DNA of 64,000 nucleotides. Origin: Pseudopithomyces maydicus (Eukaryota > Ascomycota > Dothideomycetes > Pleosporales > Didymosphaeriaceae). A program made the position numbers and the translations under genes. The stretch is taken from contig JANTUC010000013.1 of assembly GCA_026873275.1 (NCBI GenBank), positions 62,001 through 126,000 on the forward strand, written 5' to 3'. The notes beneath the pieces were generated by a model, which saw nothing but the letters and a program-made list of their open reading frames with translations, was not told the DNA's origin and ran no database searches. The stretch's first letter is position 1. Every line of letters starts with the position of its first letter. This document shows, piece by piece, positions 11,175-20,550 of this stretch.

Positions 11175-12317
11175 GAAAATGAAAACAGTCGTCTATACGT
11201 ATCAAATATCGCCATTCGCCAAATTACTTACACTAGTACCTCGCTTTTCCGATGCGCCCCGATGCGCCAAGAAGTTCACGGCGCAAAGTTCTAGGAGACA
11301 CATAGTCCAGCGCACCCATAGTATATGTTTTGTTCTGAGCTCTGCATGATCCTACAGATTGCTGACAAGTATTCGTACAGGTACTGGGCGGGCCAAAAGA
11401 ATGTTGGTACGAGTTTGCGATCACCGGACATTGTAATTCCCGTTTGCAATCCATTTCTCTCTATGTGCAACTGGTTGCACGCATGTGGTATTAAGTACGG
11501 CCCAATAGTTGTGTCGAGTGGCAGTGCTATACCCTCAAGCGTGATCCACTTTCGCAGGTGCTCGGACGTCGACTGAGCCACAACGCGCGTTCCCGCAAGA
11601 TCGTTTCCGCCCGCCGTGCAGCTCCGCCCGCAAACCCTATCTTAGCGAAGATCTACCGCTTGCTTGTCGAACGGGCGGGCATGAAGGCATTTCCCTTCAT
11701 ACAGTCTCACCTCAGCCCCCATCCGTGACGCAGGCAACAGATTGCGACCCGTATAGTGGACCGGGGGCCATCGCCTGCGGCGACAACGATGACGACGACC
11801 ACGGGAAAGACGACACGACTGGCCGGAAGGAATAGGAAAAGAGTAGTTCCAGTGGTTGACTCACTTGCATTCACTCGGTTCCCACTCGGTGTACGGAGGA
11901 TGCTCATGTACCACGCATGTACATACACCATATAGTCATGGGTGGGTTCGCGGACTTCATCTTGTATGGCCTGAAACACCTCTTGGCGACACGCGCATCC
12001 TCTCCAATTACCTCGCCGTGGTAAAATGTCCATTTGCGCCCCACCATACGAAAGGCGTTCCCATACTGCGCCCCCTAGTGTTGACGTCTTCAGGCGTATC
12101 TGTCTACTGCGCGGACACCTATATCATGAACACCCCGAGATCTCCTTCTATCTCAACTTCTGCGTACCTACTCAATCGTCATTGACCTTTATACCCAGTC
12201 ATTCGTTCCACCTTGATTGACTCCCAAAGAAATCTTCACACCAGCGCAAAAGAAAACCATCCCTCAACACCACTACACGTGCACAGCACAGCACACCCAC
12301 CCACCCACCTCCCCACA
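11175..12317. other. Intergenic, no supported gene
   Basis: About 1.1 kb downstream of the thiamine-diphosphate enzyme and upstream of the SGYP-repeat gene. Only short frames without motifs. The last 100 bp are CA-rich (CACCCACCCACC), a pyrimidine/CA-rich leader common before fungal start codons. Confidence 0.5.
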
Positions 12318-13158
12318 ATGGCCAGCATCCTCCCCGCCCTCGACCCAGGCCTCTCCTGCAGCCCCTCCCCCTCGGCATCGCCCACACATACATAACCTCC
12401 ATGATCCAATCCGCCTCAACCGCCACCCTCTCCCAGCTCTGCGACCGCCCCGCCGACGCCTCCTACGACATCTCCGAGTCCGCCTCCACCGTCACGCTCT
12501 CCTTCGACACGGAGCTCGTCCGCATATTCGTCACGCTGCCGAGCGAGGACGCGGCGCAGGGGTCGGCTGTGTGCCGCGATGCGTTTGAGAGCATTGTGAG
12601 CGAGTGTGTGGAGACGGAGGGGGTGTGGGGTGGGATTTTCGAGAGCGAGGGGGTGAGGTACGGAATTGAAGAGGGGGAGGACGCGCGGGAGATTGTGGAG
12701 CGGTTGGAGTGGTGGGTGAGGGGGAGGAGATTGATGGGGGGCTGGCGAGTGGGGTTGCGAGTGGGTATCCTGAGGCTTCTGGTATCGCGAGCGGATATCC
12801 TGTGCCGTCTGGAGTCGCGAGCGGGTATCCCGGTCTCCCTGTTGCGAGCGGGTATGCGGTGCAGCCTGCGGTTAGTGGGTACCCTCTGCCACCCGTCGTG
12901 AGCGGGTATCCCGTTCCTCCTGCCGTTAGTGGGTTCCCAGTGCAGTATCCGCCTCTCACGCCGATTATGCCCACGGCGACATTCGTTGCGGTGCCACCGC
13001 CGTCTTGGGTGCCGGCGCCGACAGGGCCGGTGAGCGGGTACCCTGCGCCGCCGCCTGTCGCTACGGGTGTTGGTAGTGACGGGCCGGGTTATACGTTCAT
13101 GCCGATTGATAGTTTGAAAAGGGGGAGGGCAAGGTGGATGAGGCGAGGCCGAGGGTGA
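12318..13158 (+). CDS. Hypothetical protein with SGYP tandem repeats (frame-broken twice)
   Basis: Unrecognised protein read through three frames. ATG 12318 opens MASILPALDPGLS. A one-base gain somewhere in 12349-12375 would continue into PLGIAHTYITSMIQSAS and the long frame from 12401, which carries a cysteine-framed module (QLCDRPADASYDISESAS, VCRDAFESIVSECVETEGVW, GIFESEGVRYGI), a layout seen in fungal secreted-type proteins. At 12720-12724 (G5) a second one-base gain, or instead a 59-nt intron 12716-12774 with a GTGAGG donor, moves into the last frame. That frame has about eight SGYP/SGFP units separated by short Pro/Val/Ala linkers (for example ASGYPEASGIASGYPVPSG), then a Pro-rich stretch and a basic tail. 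If the first shift is not real, translation could begin at ATG 12401. No signal peptide is evident. Function unknown. Confidence 0.55.
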
Positions 13159-14357
13159 GGTGGATTCAAGGGTAGATTGGGGGGTTCCTTTCGCTTCTTA
13201 GAATTTCTACTTCTTGTCTTTTATTTTTTTCACTTCTTCTTCTTCTTGGTTTAGATTTTCATAGATATGTTCTGCTGGCAAAGGACACTTATTGACTTGG
13301 TGACATTTGATTTGGATATGATGGGTGTTACTACTTTCTCTCTACGTCTTATGCAGTGAAAAGATCCCCTGTCATCAATTACCTTCATTCTTTCACATTC
13401 CGTCTATTAGAACAGTGCTTTCTTTTATGATGAAAGGATGTGATGTATCTATTTCGTCATTGAGTGGTGTTGGGATCATCTGGTGAGGTCCTCACGACGA
13501 TGATTGCAACACTGAGACCAGTGTGAACGAGGGCACAGCAGCGTGACTGATAAGAACACATCGTTATTTGACAAATCCCTTGCCTTCTAAAAGCATTAAA
13601 CTATCGTAAGGTTTCAGTGCGATCAACAGGAAGCCCAGTAGTACACGATAACCTGTGGGACGTTCACATGATGTGTTCACGACGCCCGCCGATATCCTCT
13701 CTAAGCGATGGTCAAGCATTGGAGACTCTTGTTAAAGTTTACATACACGATGGTGCCCCACAACGCCGCTCCCGTTGAAGATATTCACGTGGTCTGTGTT
13801 ATCAGTCGATCCATATCGCGTGCTATCCTTCATCACCGCGATTACCCAAACCAGATCACAGCACCACAGCGAAGCAGGAAATGAACCGAAACGAATCCAT
13901 CGGCAGCTCAAAGCGCATAGAAATGCCCAAACTAAAGTCAACATGGCATAAGTCCACATACGGATTGGGATAGTCACCCTCGCCCTACCTGCCGTGCTAA
14001 AAAGCAAGGCGAAGCTAGTGGCGTTGCGCCTCGCCATTTCGAAACATTCGAGCTAGATCCATATCCCCAATGGTTTGTGGATCATTCGCGATCCGACACG
14101 GGTGTTTGCGGGCCAACCGGGGCCGTCTCCGCTGTGGAGATGCTGGAGTGGCGCGCGTATTGCAGTCAAGCCACGATCGTCCAGGCCTCTCTGGCCAGAA
14201 TAAGGGGGGCCAAGAGGGAGCGTTGCGACGGCAAAGTTTTCCGACCGACGTCAATTGAAGTCTTCTTCTTGAAATGCAAGTTCCTCTGGTGGTATGATCT
14301 TTGATTGCGGTCGCGGATCCGTTCGTTGCGAGGGACGCACTTTTTTTGGCATCGAAT
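13159..14357. other. Intergenic, no supported gene
   Basis: About 1.2 kb between two plus-strand genes. It begins with a T/CT-rich stretch (13200-13250) that probably holds the 3' UTR of the SGYP gene. I see no coding frame with motifs. An upstream exon of the following membrane protein could lie close to 14300 because its frame is open from 14301. Confidence 0.45.
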
Positions 14358-15876
14358 ATGTTTGACGACGCTAGTGGGGCTTTGGCGATGAGGCTCATGC
14401 GGGAGGCGCGCTTACCGGAGCTTTTGTGGACGAGGTCTGACAGGATGGTGCTTACGGATCCGAGGACGGGTCACAGCTTTGTGCCGGGGGAGACGAGCAC
14501 GGATAGGACTATCTACAATGCGGTTGCGCTGTTCTGCATCATCGTACTGTCTGTGTTTCTTGGTGAGTATACATTAACAACTTGGATTAACATACTGCAG
14601 GCGATGACCTAACATCTTATAGGATTCCGCGCCAAAACACTGTACAACAATGTCTTTCGCAAACGCAACTTCACGTCGATGCTTGTCACTGCTCTGTACG
14701 TCTTTGGCCTGGGTTTTATCATCTGCGCCTCGATCGTTCAGACAGGGCAAGGCTTGCGAACCCATCAACTATGCTATTCGTCGGCAATGATATGTCTGGT
14801 ATTCTATACTGGCAACAAACTCACCATGTGCGCCCCACCTCTCCTACCACGCCAGTGCATGAAGAAGTGCTAATGTTCACAGATACATTTTCCTACTTGA
14901 ACGAGCACGCGTCGTCCGAGCACCCTTCATGCCACGCCACAGAGATTATATCTGGCTGGTCGGCCTACTAATCATGGTCGGCGGTTTCGGTAGCATCGCG
15001 ATCGTAGGATACATGTCGCCCGTCGTGGAGCTCAGCCATCTCGACGGCCGCTGTCGCATTGGTCTACCGCCCAAAGTCTCGTTCCCACTACTCTGTTTCG
15101 ATGTCGCGGTTAACTTCCTCCTCACTGGTGTATTCTTTTGGCTCTTGCGCCCGGTTCTGGAATTCCACGGTATAATGAATGTTCGGAACTGCTGCGGTAG
15201 TATGTTCAGTGGCAAGGCAAGACGCGAGAAGAGGAGGGATGAGCAGCAAAAGAGTCAGGAAGGGCAGAGCATACAGTCGGCAATGAACCTCAACATTAAA
15301 GCGCTGCTTTGGAAGTGTCTGATTGGGAGCACGCTCGTCATGCTGCCGACGGTCGCGAACATGGCGCAATTCTATGCCATGGATAGCCGCGAGCTGGGGT
15401 GGGTGTGCTTGACCATATGCACCTTGGATGGTACGTTGAAGTTCTTTATTCGTTTTTAGATGCACTGTACTAATTTTTGTGTTCTAGTATCTTGGGGCGT
15501 CATCATTGTCAATTGGCTCACGATCGGCTCGGCCAAGGCTGAGTCGAATCTGACAACGCTCATGTCGCAACGCACACTTTGTAACAGCAACAGCGAGGTT
15601 GCGCCATTCCTTCGCTTGCAGGGGAAACGTAAACCTGGCTTGTTGTCTACGGGAATAGAAATGCATTCTGGGAGGTTCCCTCCGCACAAGGCTGATGGCG
15701 AGATGCTTTGTAAAGCAATTAGCTTCAAGGATGAAGGCGGACTGTTGAAGAACGATAGTGTGTCGAAGGCTTGGGATGAGGAGATGGGAAATGGGGTCGA
15801 GGAACCGGCAAGATCGTGGCAGGGCCGAGGAACAGATAGCGCCACTGATACTGCTGGAAGGCGGATTACTTTATAA
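14358..15876 (+). CDS. Seven-helix integral membrane protein of unknown function
   Basis: Four exons by frame and splice motifs: 14358-14562, 14623-14827, 14883-15430 and 15488-15876; introns of 60, 55 and 57 nt have donors GTGAGT, GTGCGC and GTACGT. The product is about 448 residues. Hydrophobic helices are visible in order: VALFCIIVLSVFLG, MLVTALYVFGLGFIICASI, MICLVFYTGNKLTMYIFLL, IWLVGLLIMVGGFGSIAIVG, FDVAVNFLLTGVFFWLL, KCLIGSTLVMLPTVANMAQ and the spliced TICTLDVSWGVIIVNWLTIG. After helix 3 comes LLERARVVRAP, an (E/D)RxxxVR-type boundary motif known from fungal seven-helix proteins annotated only as integral membrane proteins. The last 110 residues are hydrophilic and cytosolic. The topology suggests a receptor-like or sensor protein, which is inference. 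The ATG at 14358 is the first in frame; an upstream exon is possible. Confidence 0.78.
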
Positions 15877-16225
15877 TTAGATATAGAAATTCAATACTAA
15901 TGTTGTAACACTGAATACCGTCTTACAAACGTTGTTGTATGACTATCGCTCTTGTTGCGATTATATAATATCGTCAAAAAGCGTATACTGGATCGACTGA
16001 GAGATAATCCAGCTATTGTTGAAAAGCTTGCTAAGGTCCTTTTTACATATAGTGATCTTGGTTATTAGGGAAACAACTTTACTCTAACTATAAATATTAT
16101 TTTCGATAATCTAATAAGCCTCTCCTCATTTCTTTCTCTTTTTCTTCTTTTTTTCAATTTTGGAAGGGAATCAGACCATTCTAGACACTGTCGTGGGTTA
16201 TGTCTGGCCATCCCCCTATCAGCCA
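15877..16225. other. AT-rich convergent intergenic region
   Basis: Lies between the 3' ends of the membrane-protein gene (plus) and the regulator gene (minus). Strongly AT-rich, with TATAATATC-like stretches and a T-rich tract at 16134-16160; probably both 3' UTRs and polyadenylation signals. No gene seen. Confidence 0.5.
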
Positions 16226-18800
16226 CTACACGATGCCTGTCGTAAATTCGTCGAAGACTGACATATCCTCGAACCTCTTGGCCAGATTATCGATGGAAGC
16301 AGCGTCGCGATTTGTGTACGCGACATTAAGATCCATTAAGAACGTGACTTTCGGCTTCATTCCAACATGTTGGTGCTGGTCTTTCTCGCTGGATTCTTCC
16401 GGCCCCGTCCCTGTCTGCTCTTTCGTTTCTTGTCCATAGAACCTGACCTGCATTATCTTCATCGCCTCGACTTTTGAGATGACACCTCTATTTACCCCGA
16501 CGGCGAGTAACGACTGCACAATCTTCTTCACAACCGGATAGCAGATGTACAACTTTGAGTATGCGTGGATGATTAAAATGAAGTAAAATCGCCATTGCTT
16601 GTCCAATGGCTTTGTAACGATGGCGTTGAATAGGTAGTAGAGCGACACATGCCACGTGAGACTGTGCGCCGCCGCCGTTTGTCCTGTTATAGATTCGATG
16701 ACGATTCCTTTTAGCTCTGAAGACATTAGCTAATACCAAGTTGACTTTTTAGAGGGCTTACGGTGAACAGTTGTTGAGATAATGATCTCGGGTCGATCGC
16801 TTGGGTAGTATGAGGGTCGTGTCTTTTCGTCCTTTTCCCCCGTGACAAAAGGTCGATAAAGATCCAGGACTACAGTATGGAATCGGATGCTAGAGATTCA
16901 TTAGGTTGATCAACTAATAATACTAGCAATAGAGTGCACTTACTGAAAATAGAGTACAGCGATAGTGGAACCAGGCCCTCTCATCATGATCTGAGGTATT
17001 GTATCCATAAGTTGAAGTAACTGCTTATATTTGGATTCCGCAAATGCCTGGGGAGGAGCCTTTTTGAAACTTGGTTCTCGTATTAAAAGGAAAATGTGCG
17101 ATTGCACGACCGAGATCTTGCAGATATAACTGAATACCAGCTTTGTATGATGGAAACGATGCGCGTTGGGCTCTATATCAGACATATCTTCTTCTTCACG
17201 CTCTTTTGGCATTGGTACCGTTGGGGGAAATTCTGTTGGGTTCGCAAGATAGTGTTGTACCTGTAAACTAGGTCATATGAGCCGAGGGTATTGTCAACAC
17301 TAAAGGTCTGGCTAGCTTACATGTAAAGGTTGAATGCCCCCCATGCCGTCTGTGAAACTGCACACTGACGTTCTTTTGAAAAAGATTGCATTTCTTCAGC
17401 GTCGAGTGTGTTTCTCACCCCAAACAACCGCAAGCGTTTTGCCATCTCTGAAGCTTTTTCGCTGCACTCATCTTCATTTCGTCCGTGACCGGCGTAGGAG
17501 AGATAGAGAAGCCGAAGGGCCGCAATATTAAGTATCGAGTCTTTTGGTTCTGCACGCCAGGCTAGTTCAGCTTCTCTTTCAAATTCGTAGCTCATCGCAG
17601 CAGCTTCGGGATCCTTTACCGTGTATGCTTGCTTGTTATGGTTAGCCCTTTGTATTAGATATGAAGGCTAGTACATACACAGCCAAGTGCAAGAAGTGCA
17701 CTGACGAGAAAGGGCGAGCAAAAATCCTCTCGGAACTCTGTAAGACCTCTAACGAATAACTGTGCGTCGAATAAACCATACACCAGGTGATCTGTCTCTA
17801 AATACTGCGCTATCACGGCTGCGGCAAAATTTTCAGTTACCGGTACAGTGGTCCAAAATTTGATTTGGAGCTTAGAGAATAGTGATCCTAGATGTTGTTT
17901 TGTGTTTTTGAAAAGGTAGTAGCTAAGCATGAGCTGACTGGATGAAAATGGATAGATAAAACGCTGTCATCCCCTCTTGTAACAATATAAATCGTGATCC
18001 TAGATATCGAGGTCGAATCACGTCTGAATCTTTGTCTAGCTCTGGAGAAACCTTGAAAACGTCGTCCATCTCATTATCGCCTTCGTTCATTTGTTCGAAA
18101 AACGAATTTGTAGGGGTTGGAAATGCTCCAATAGAAGCAGATTGGAGAGAATTTCCATGAAGCGATACACCTGAAGAGGAAGAGTATGACAGCTGATTGA
18201 CTGGTGGTAATAGCCGACCAACCGGCGTTTTTTTGGTTACAATCGATTCCATAGGCCAGTCTAAGGCCGAGTGTGCAATCAGACCATTGACCTTTGGGAT
18301 TCTACTCGATCCCCAGCGCGCATTCGTCAATGAAGAGTAAGGACTTCTCCCAGACGAATATTGCACTGTTCTGAGCGGACTCCCAGATATAAAACTAGAC
18401 AACATGGATTGTGCACTGTTAGAGATCCTAAGTTGCTGCAAGATTGATTTTGCCTCATCTTCGGGTTTCGTCCGTAAATACTCAATGAACCCGTGTAGCT
18501 CATTATTCTCGCGTCGAAGAACTTGCAGTTGCGTCTCCGCCTCATTTTCTACAACGTAATGACAATTGATTTGACGGGTTTTACACGAAGCACAGATAGG
18601 CCGTACGCCATTGCACTGCTTGAATTCAGAGGGCTGAGCTAGTAACGAAAATAATCAGCATCGTGGGAACCCACGGCTATCTTCCTTTCTCGGCATGGTT
18701 GACAAGCGATAGTTTTGCGCTTCTGTTGTTGATCCTCTTTAGGCGCGGGAACTAAAGGGCCTACACGTGGAGCCAGGGGCCTTTTGTGTGGGTGATTCAT
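16226..18800 (-). CDS. Zn(II)2Cys6 fungal transcription factor carrying a mobile-element insertion
   Basis: Seven exons on the minus strand: 18800-18675, 18615-17984, 17937-17679, 17631-17321, 17267-16944, 16889-16762 and 16716-16226. They sum to 2271 nt, 756 codons plus stop, with consistent phases. The first intron splits the zinc cluster: ACQPCRERKIA joins CNGVRPICASCKTRQINC, giving the exact C-x2-C-x6-C-x6-C-x2-C-x6-C pattern of a nuclear DNA-binding domain. A coiled-coil-like ENEAETQLQVLRRENNELHG follows. The fungal-specific regulatory domain starts near KFWTTVPVTENFAAAVIAQY and continues through FCSPFLVSALLALGC, LRLLYLSYAGHG and HIRFHTVVLDLYRPF, a layout reminiscent of NirA-like regulators. 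Exon 2/3 contains the 100-bp element described separately; removing its internal 46-nt intron adds 22 residues between YLGS and LFSKL. Target genes unknown. Confidence 0.85.
17882..18005 (-). mobile_element. Introner-like element copy 1, inside the transcription-factor exon
   Basis: A 100-bp insertion (17894-17993) flanked by perfect 12-bp direct repeats GTGATCCTAGAT at 17882-17893 and 17994-18005. On the gene strand it starts GATTTATATTGTTACAAG and ends CTTTTCAAAAACACAAAAC. Deleting the element plus one repeat joins YLGS directly to LFSKLQIKFWTTV, a sensible uninterrupted protein, which shows it is an insertion. An internal GT-AG segment at 17983-17938 (46 nt, GTTACA to ATCCAG) would leave 66 nt in frame. 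No terminal inverted repeats are visible. The homologous copy at 48307-48409 shares the core AAGAGGGG, TGACAGCGTTTTA and TCAGCTCAT, as well as AGCTACT. Confidence 0.8.
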
Positions 18801-19732
18801 CCTAACATAGGTTCGGAAAGTTGGCCCTGTGGTAGACGAGCGTTAGCGATGGATGAATCCACATTAGAGGTAGGCAAAAACGACATAGTATATCTAATGT
18901 ATCGCGTAGAAATTTCCAATTTTCAACTAGCGTGAACTTAGGTACATTCATTTTTCCGAGACCTTGGAAAAACGACAATCTTTAAGTGGACGAAAGTTTC
19001 GAGAGGCGCCCCTGCCCCGCCACAATTTGCCATGTGAGCATATCTATCCGTATTCATTGGCCAGTATACTTGCCAGCAAATCAAGCATACTCTTCGGGTC
19101 CGACGTATCTGCATTTACCCCATTAAGAACTCCGTCGATTGCCTTGTCCCATTATTATTATTCCTGGCTAGATGTAGGTAGACCATAGACAACCAATTTT
19201 GGTAGATCAAGCTATAGTCGCAGCGGAGCTCTCTCTTCGAACAGCAATCATGATGACTACCAAATCTTAAAGTAAACATGCATTGTGGGCCTTTTCACCA
19301 TTTTGCAATCAGCCTAGCCATGCAACTCCGGCGGCAATCGACTCAATAGTAGGGAAGGCGAGAATGGGGGATTCTCCATAACGAATGGAAAATTTAAGAC
19401 TGTTGTACGAGTGCTGAACGTACAAGACGCTTGCTCAAAGGAGCAATCAGTCTGCACTGAATGCACGCTGGAGAAGGGCGTGTTTCGAAAGGATCTAAAC
19501 CGAAACCAGTTAACATCCGAAAACCCTCGCGAACGAGAACTAAGAATTAAGGGTAGCAAAATTTCAGCCCCACATTAATTCTTTTGCACCAGCACTAGAA
19601 CGAAGCTAAACTACTACACTTTCTTCCATCCAGGCGACATAAGAGCGACAGGATCGAAAATACAACTAGTTCTTGTTTTGCTTACTGTATATATATTTTG
19701 TTGCACTACACATTCTCATACAATCACGTGAT
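18801..19732. other. Intergenic, no supported gene
   Basis: Promoter side of the Zn2Cys6 regulator and 5' flank of the tRNA genes. Short frames only, none with motifs. A TATATATAT stretch sits about 40 bp before the tRNA-Ala gene, a common position for fungal tRNA upstream signals. Confidence 0.5.
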
Positions 19733-19804
19733 GGGCTTGTGGTTTAGTGGTATAATTTTCCCTTAGCATGGGAAAGGTCCTGGGTTCGATTCCCAGCAAG
19801 TCCA
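19733..19804 (+). tRNA. tRNA-Ala (anticodon AGC)
   Basis: 72-nt cloverleaf without intron. The acceptor stem GGGCTTG pairs with CAAGTCC, with discriminator A at 19804. The anticodon stem TTCCC/GGGAA encloses loop TTAGCAT, giving anticodon AGC. The T arm is CTGGG TTCGATT CCCAG. The A-box (TGGTTTAGTGG) and B-box (GGTTCGATTCC) promoters are present. It lies 5 bp upstream of a second tRNA gene in the same direction. Confidence 0.95.
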
Positions 19805-19809
19805 GTTTC

Positions 19810-19904
19810 TCCAATGTGGTCTAGTGGCTAGGATTTGTCGCTCTCAGGATGTGTTCTCACAACCAAGTGCCGACAAGGCCGGGGTTCGATTCCCCGCATT
19901 GGAA
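19810..19904 (+). tRNA. tRNA-Glu (anticodon CTC) with intron
   Basis: 95 nt. The acceptor TCCAATG pairs with CATTGGA, discriminator A at 19904. The D arm contains GGTCTAGTGGCTA, and the T arm is CCGGGGTTCGATTCCCCG-like. The anticodon stem TGTCG pairs with CGACA only after removal of about 23 nt that follow CTCTCA, i.e. an intron at the canonical position 37/38. The mature length would be about 72 nt. The anticodon CTC assigns it to glutamate. Confidence 0.92.
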
Positions 19905-20222
19905 TTGTTTTTTGCCTAATTAACGCTGTTTGAATAACACCTCGAGACATTATGTGTCAGGATATTCCTTTTCACATTGGTCACAAATCAAATCAGTTCA
20001 ACTAGAAGGGAAGAAAGGTACATTCCAGGATAACATCAAAGTGATACCAGGCCTCCCTATCCATGCGTTCCACTCATCTCAATAACCTTAAGCGATTTAT
20101 AACCACGATTTATTTTATCTACTAATCGATACAGCAGTGATAACCACTCTCATTCTAGCTATCATCATGTCCAAACTCCCACCCGTATCAAGTTCCGTTG
20201 TGGCTGGCATCTTATGTAAAAA
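19905..20222. other. Intergenic, no supported gene
   Basis: Between the tRNA pair and the 3' end of the small repeat precursor gene. A T-run (TTGTTTTTTG) directly after tRNA-Glu is likely the RNA polymerase III terminator. Nothing else recognised. Confidence 0.5.
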
Positions 20223-20550
20223 TCAACGATGGCCATAACCTTTCTCCATCCCTCGTGTATCAATCCAATCTTCGACAGCACCTGTCTCCCGACGGTGACC
20301 TCCAGTCTTAACCATGCCACGCTTCACTTCGATCGTATCTGTCTCCCGGCGGTGACCTCCAAACTTAACCATACCACGCTTGAAAGTCTGGTCAATCTCG
20401 CTACTCTTAGGTTCTAATGCTTGAGACAGTTGAGCTGCGGCATATGTGAGCTTTAAACGCCGTATATCCGTATTTTGACCTACTAGCAGCTGGCAATGCC
20501 AATGATTTCGACCAGAGAGCAGCAACGATCAGAACGATAGTGGCTCGCAT
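20223..20550 (-). CDS. Secreted Kex2-type repeat peptide precursor (KEP/RiPP-like), undescribed sequence
   Basis: Two exons, 20550-20484 and 20434-20223, joined across a 49-nt intron (GTAGGT donor, GCCGCAG acceptor), giving 92 residues. The N-terminus MRATIVLIVAALWSKSLALPA is a good signal peptide. The rest is a short leader (QLSQALEPKSSEIDQTF) and then tandem units each preceded by a basic Kex2-type site: KR-GMVKFGGHRRETDTIEV, KR-GMVKTGGHRRETGAVEDW and a degenerate TR-GMEKGYGHR at the C-terminus. The unit is about 19 residues (57 bp), and the nucleotide sequence repeats too. This is the layout of Kex2-processed repeat proteins, which include precursors of fungal ribosomal cyclic peptides (ustiloxin type) and peptide pheromones. 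The core does not match a pheromone or RiPP core I know. No modifying enzyme is adjacent; a UstYa-family gene is 37 kb away. Confidence 0.7.

Noticed and set aside
12531..12974. 147-codon minus-strand frame with GYP-rich repeats
   Set aside because: Antisense image of the SGYP repeat region; the plus strand carries the start, the cysteine module and the splice-compatible structure.
18964..19188. 74-codon frame near the tRNA genes
   Set aside because: No motif or splice partner; unlikely protein composition.
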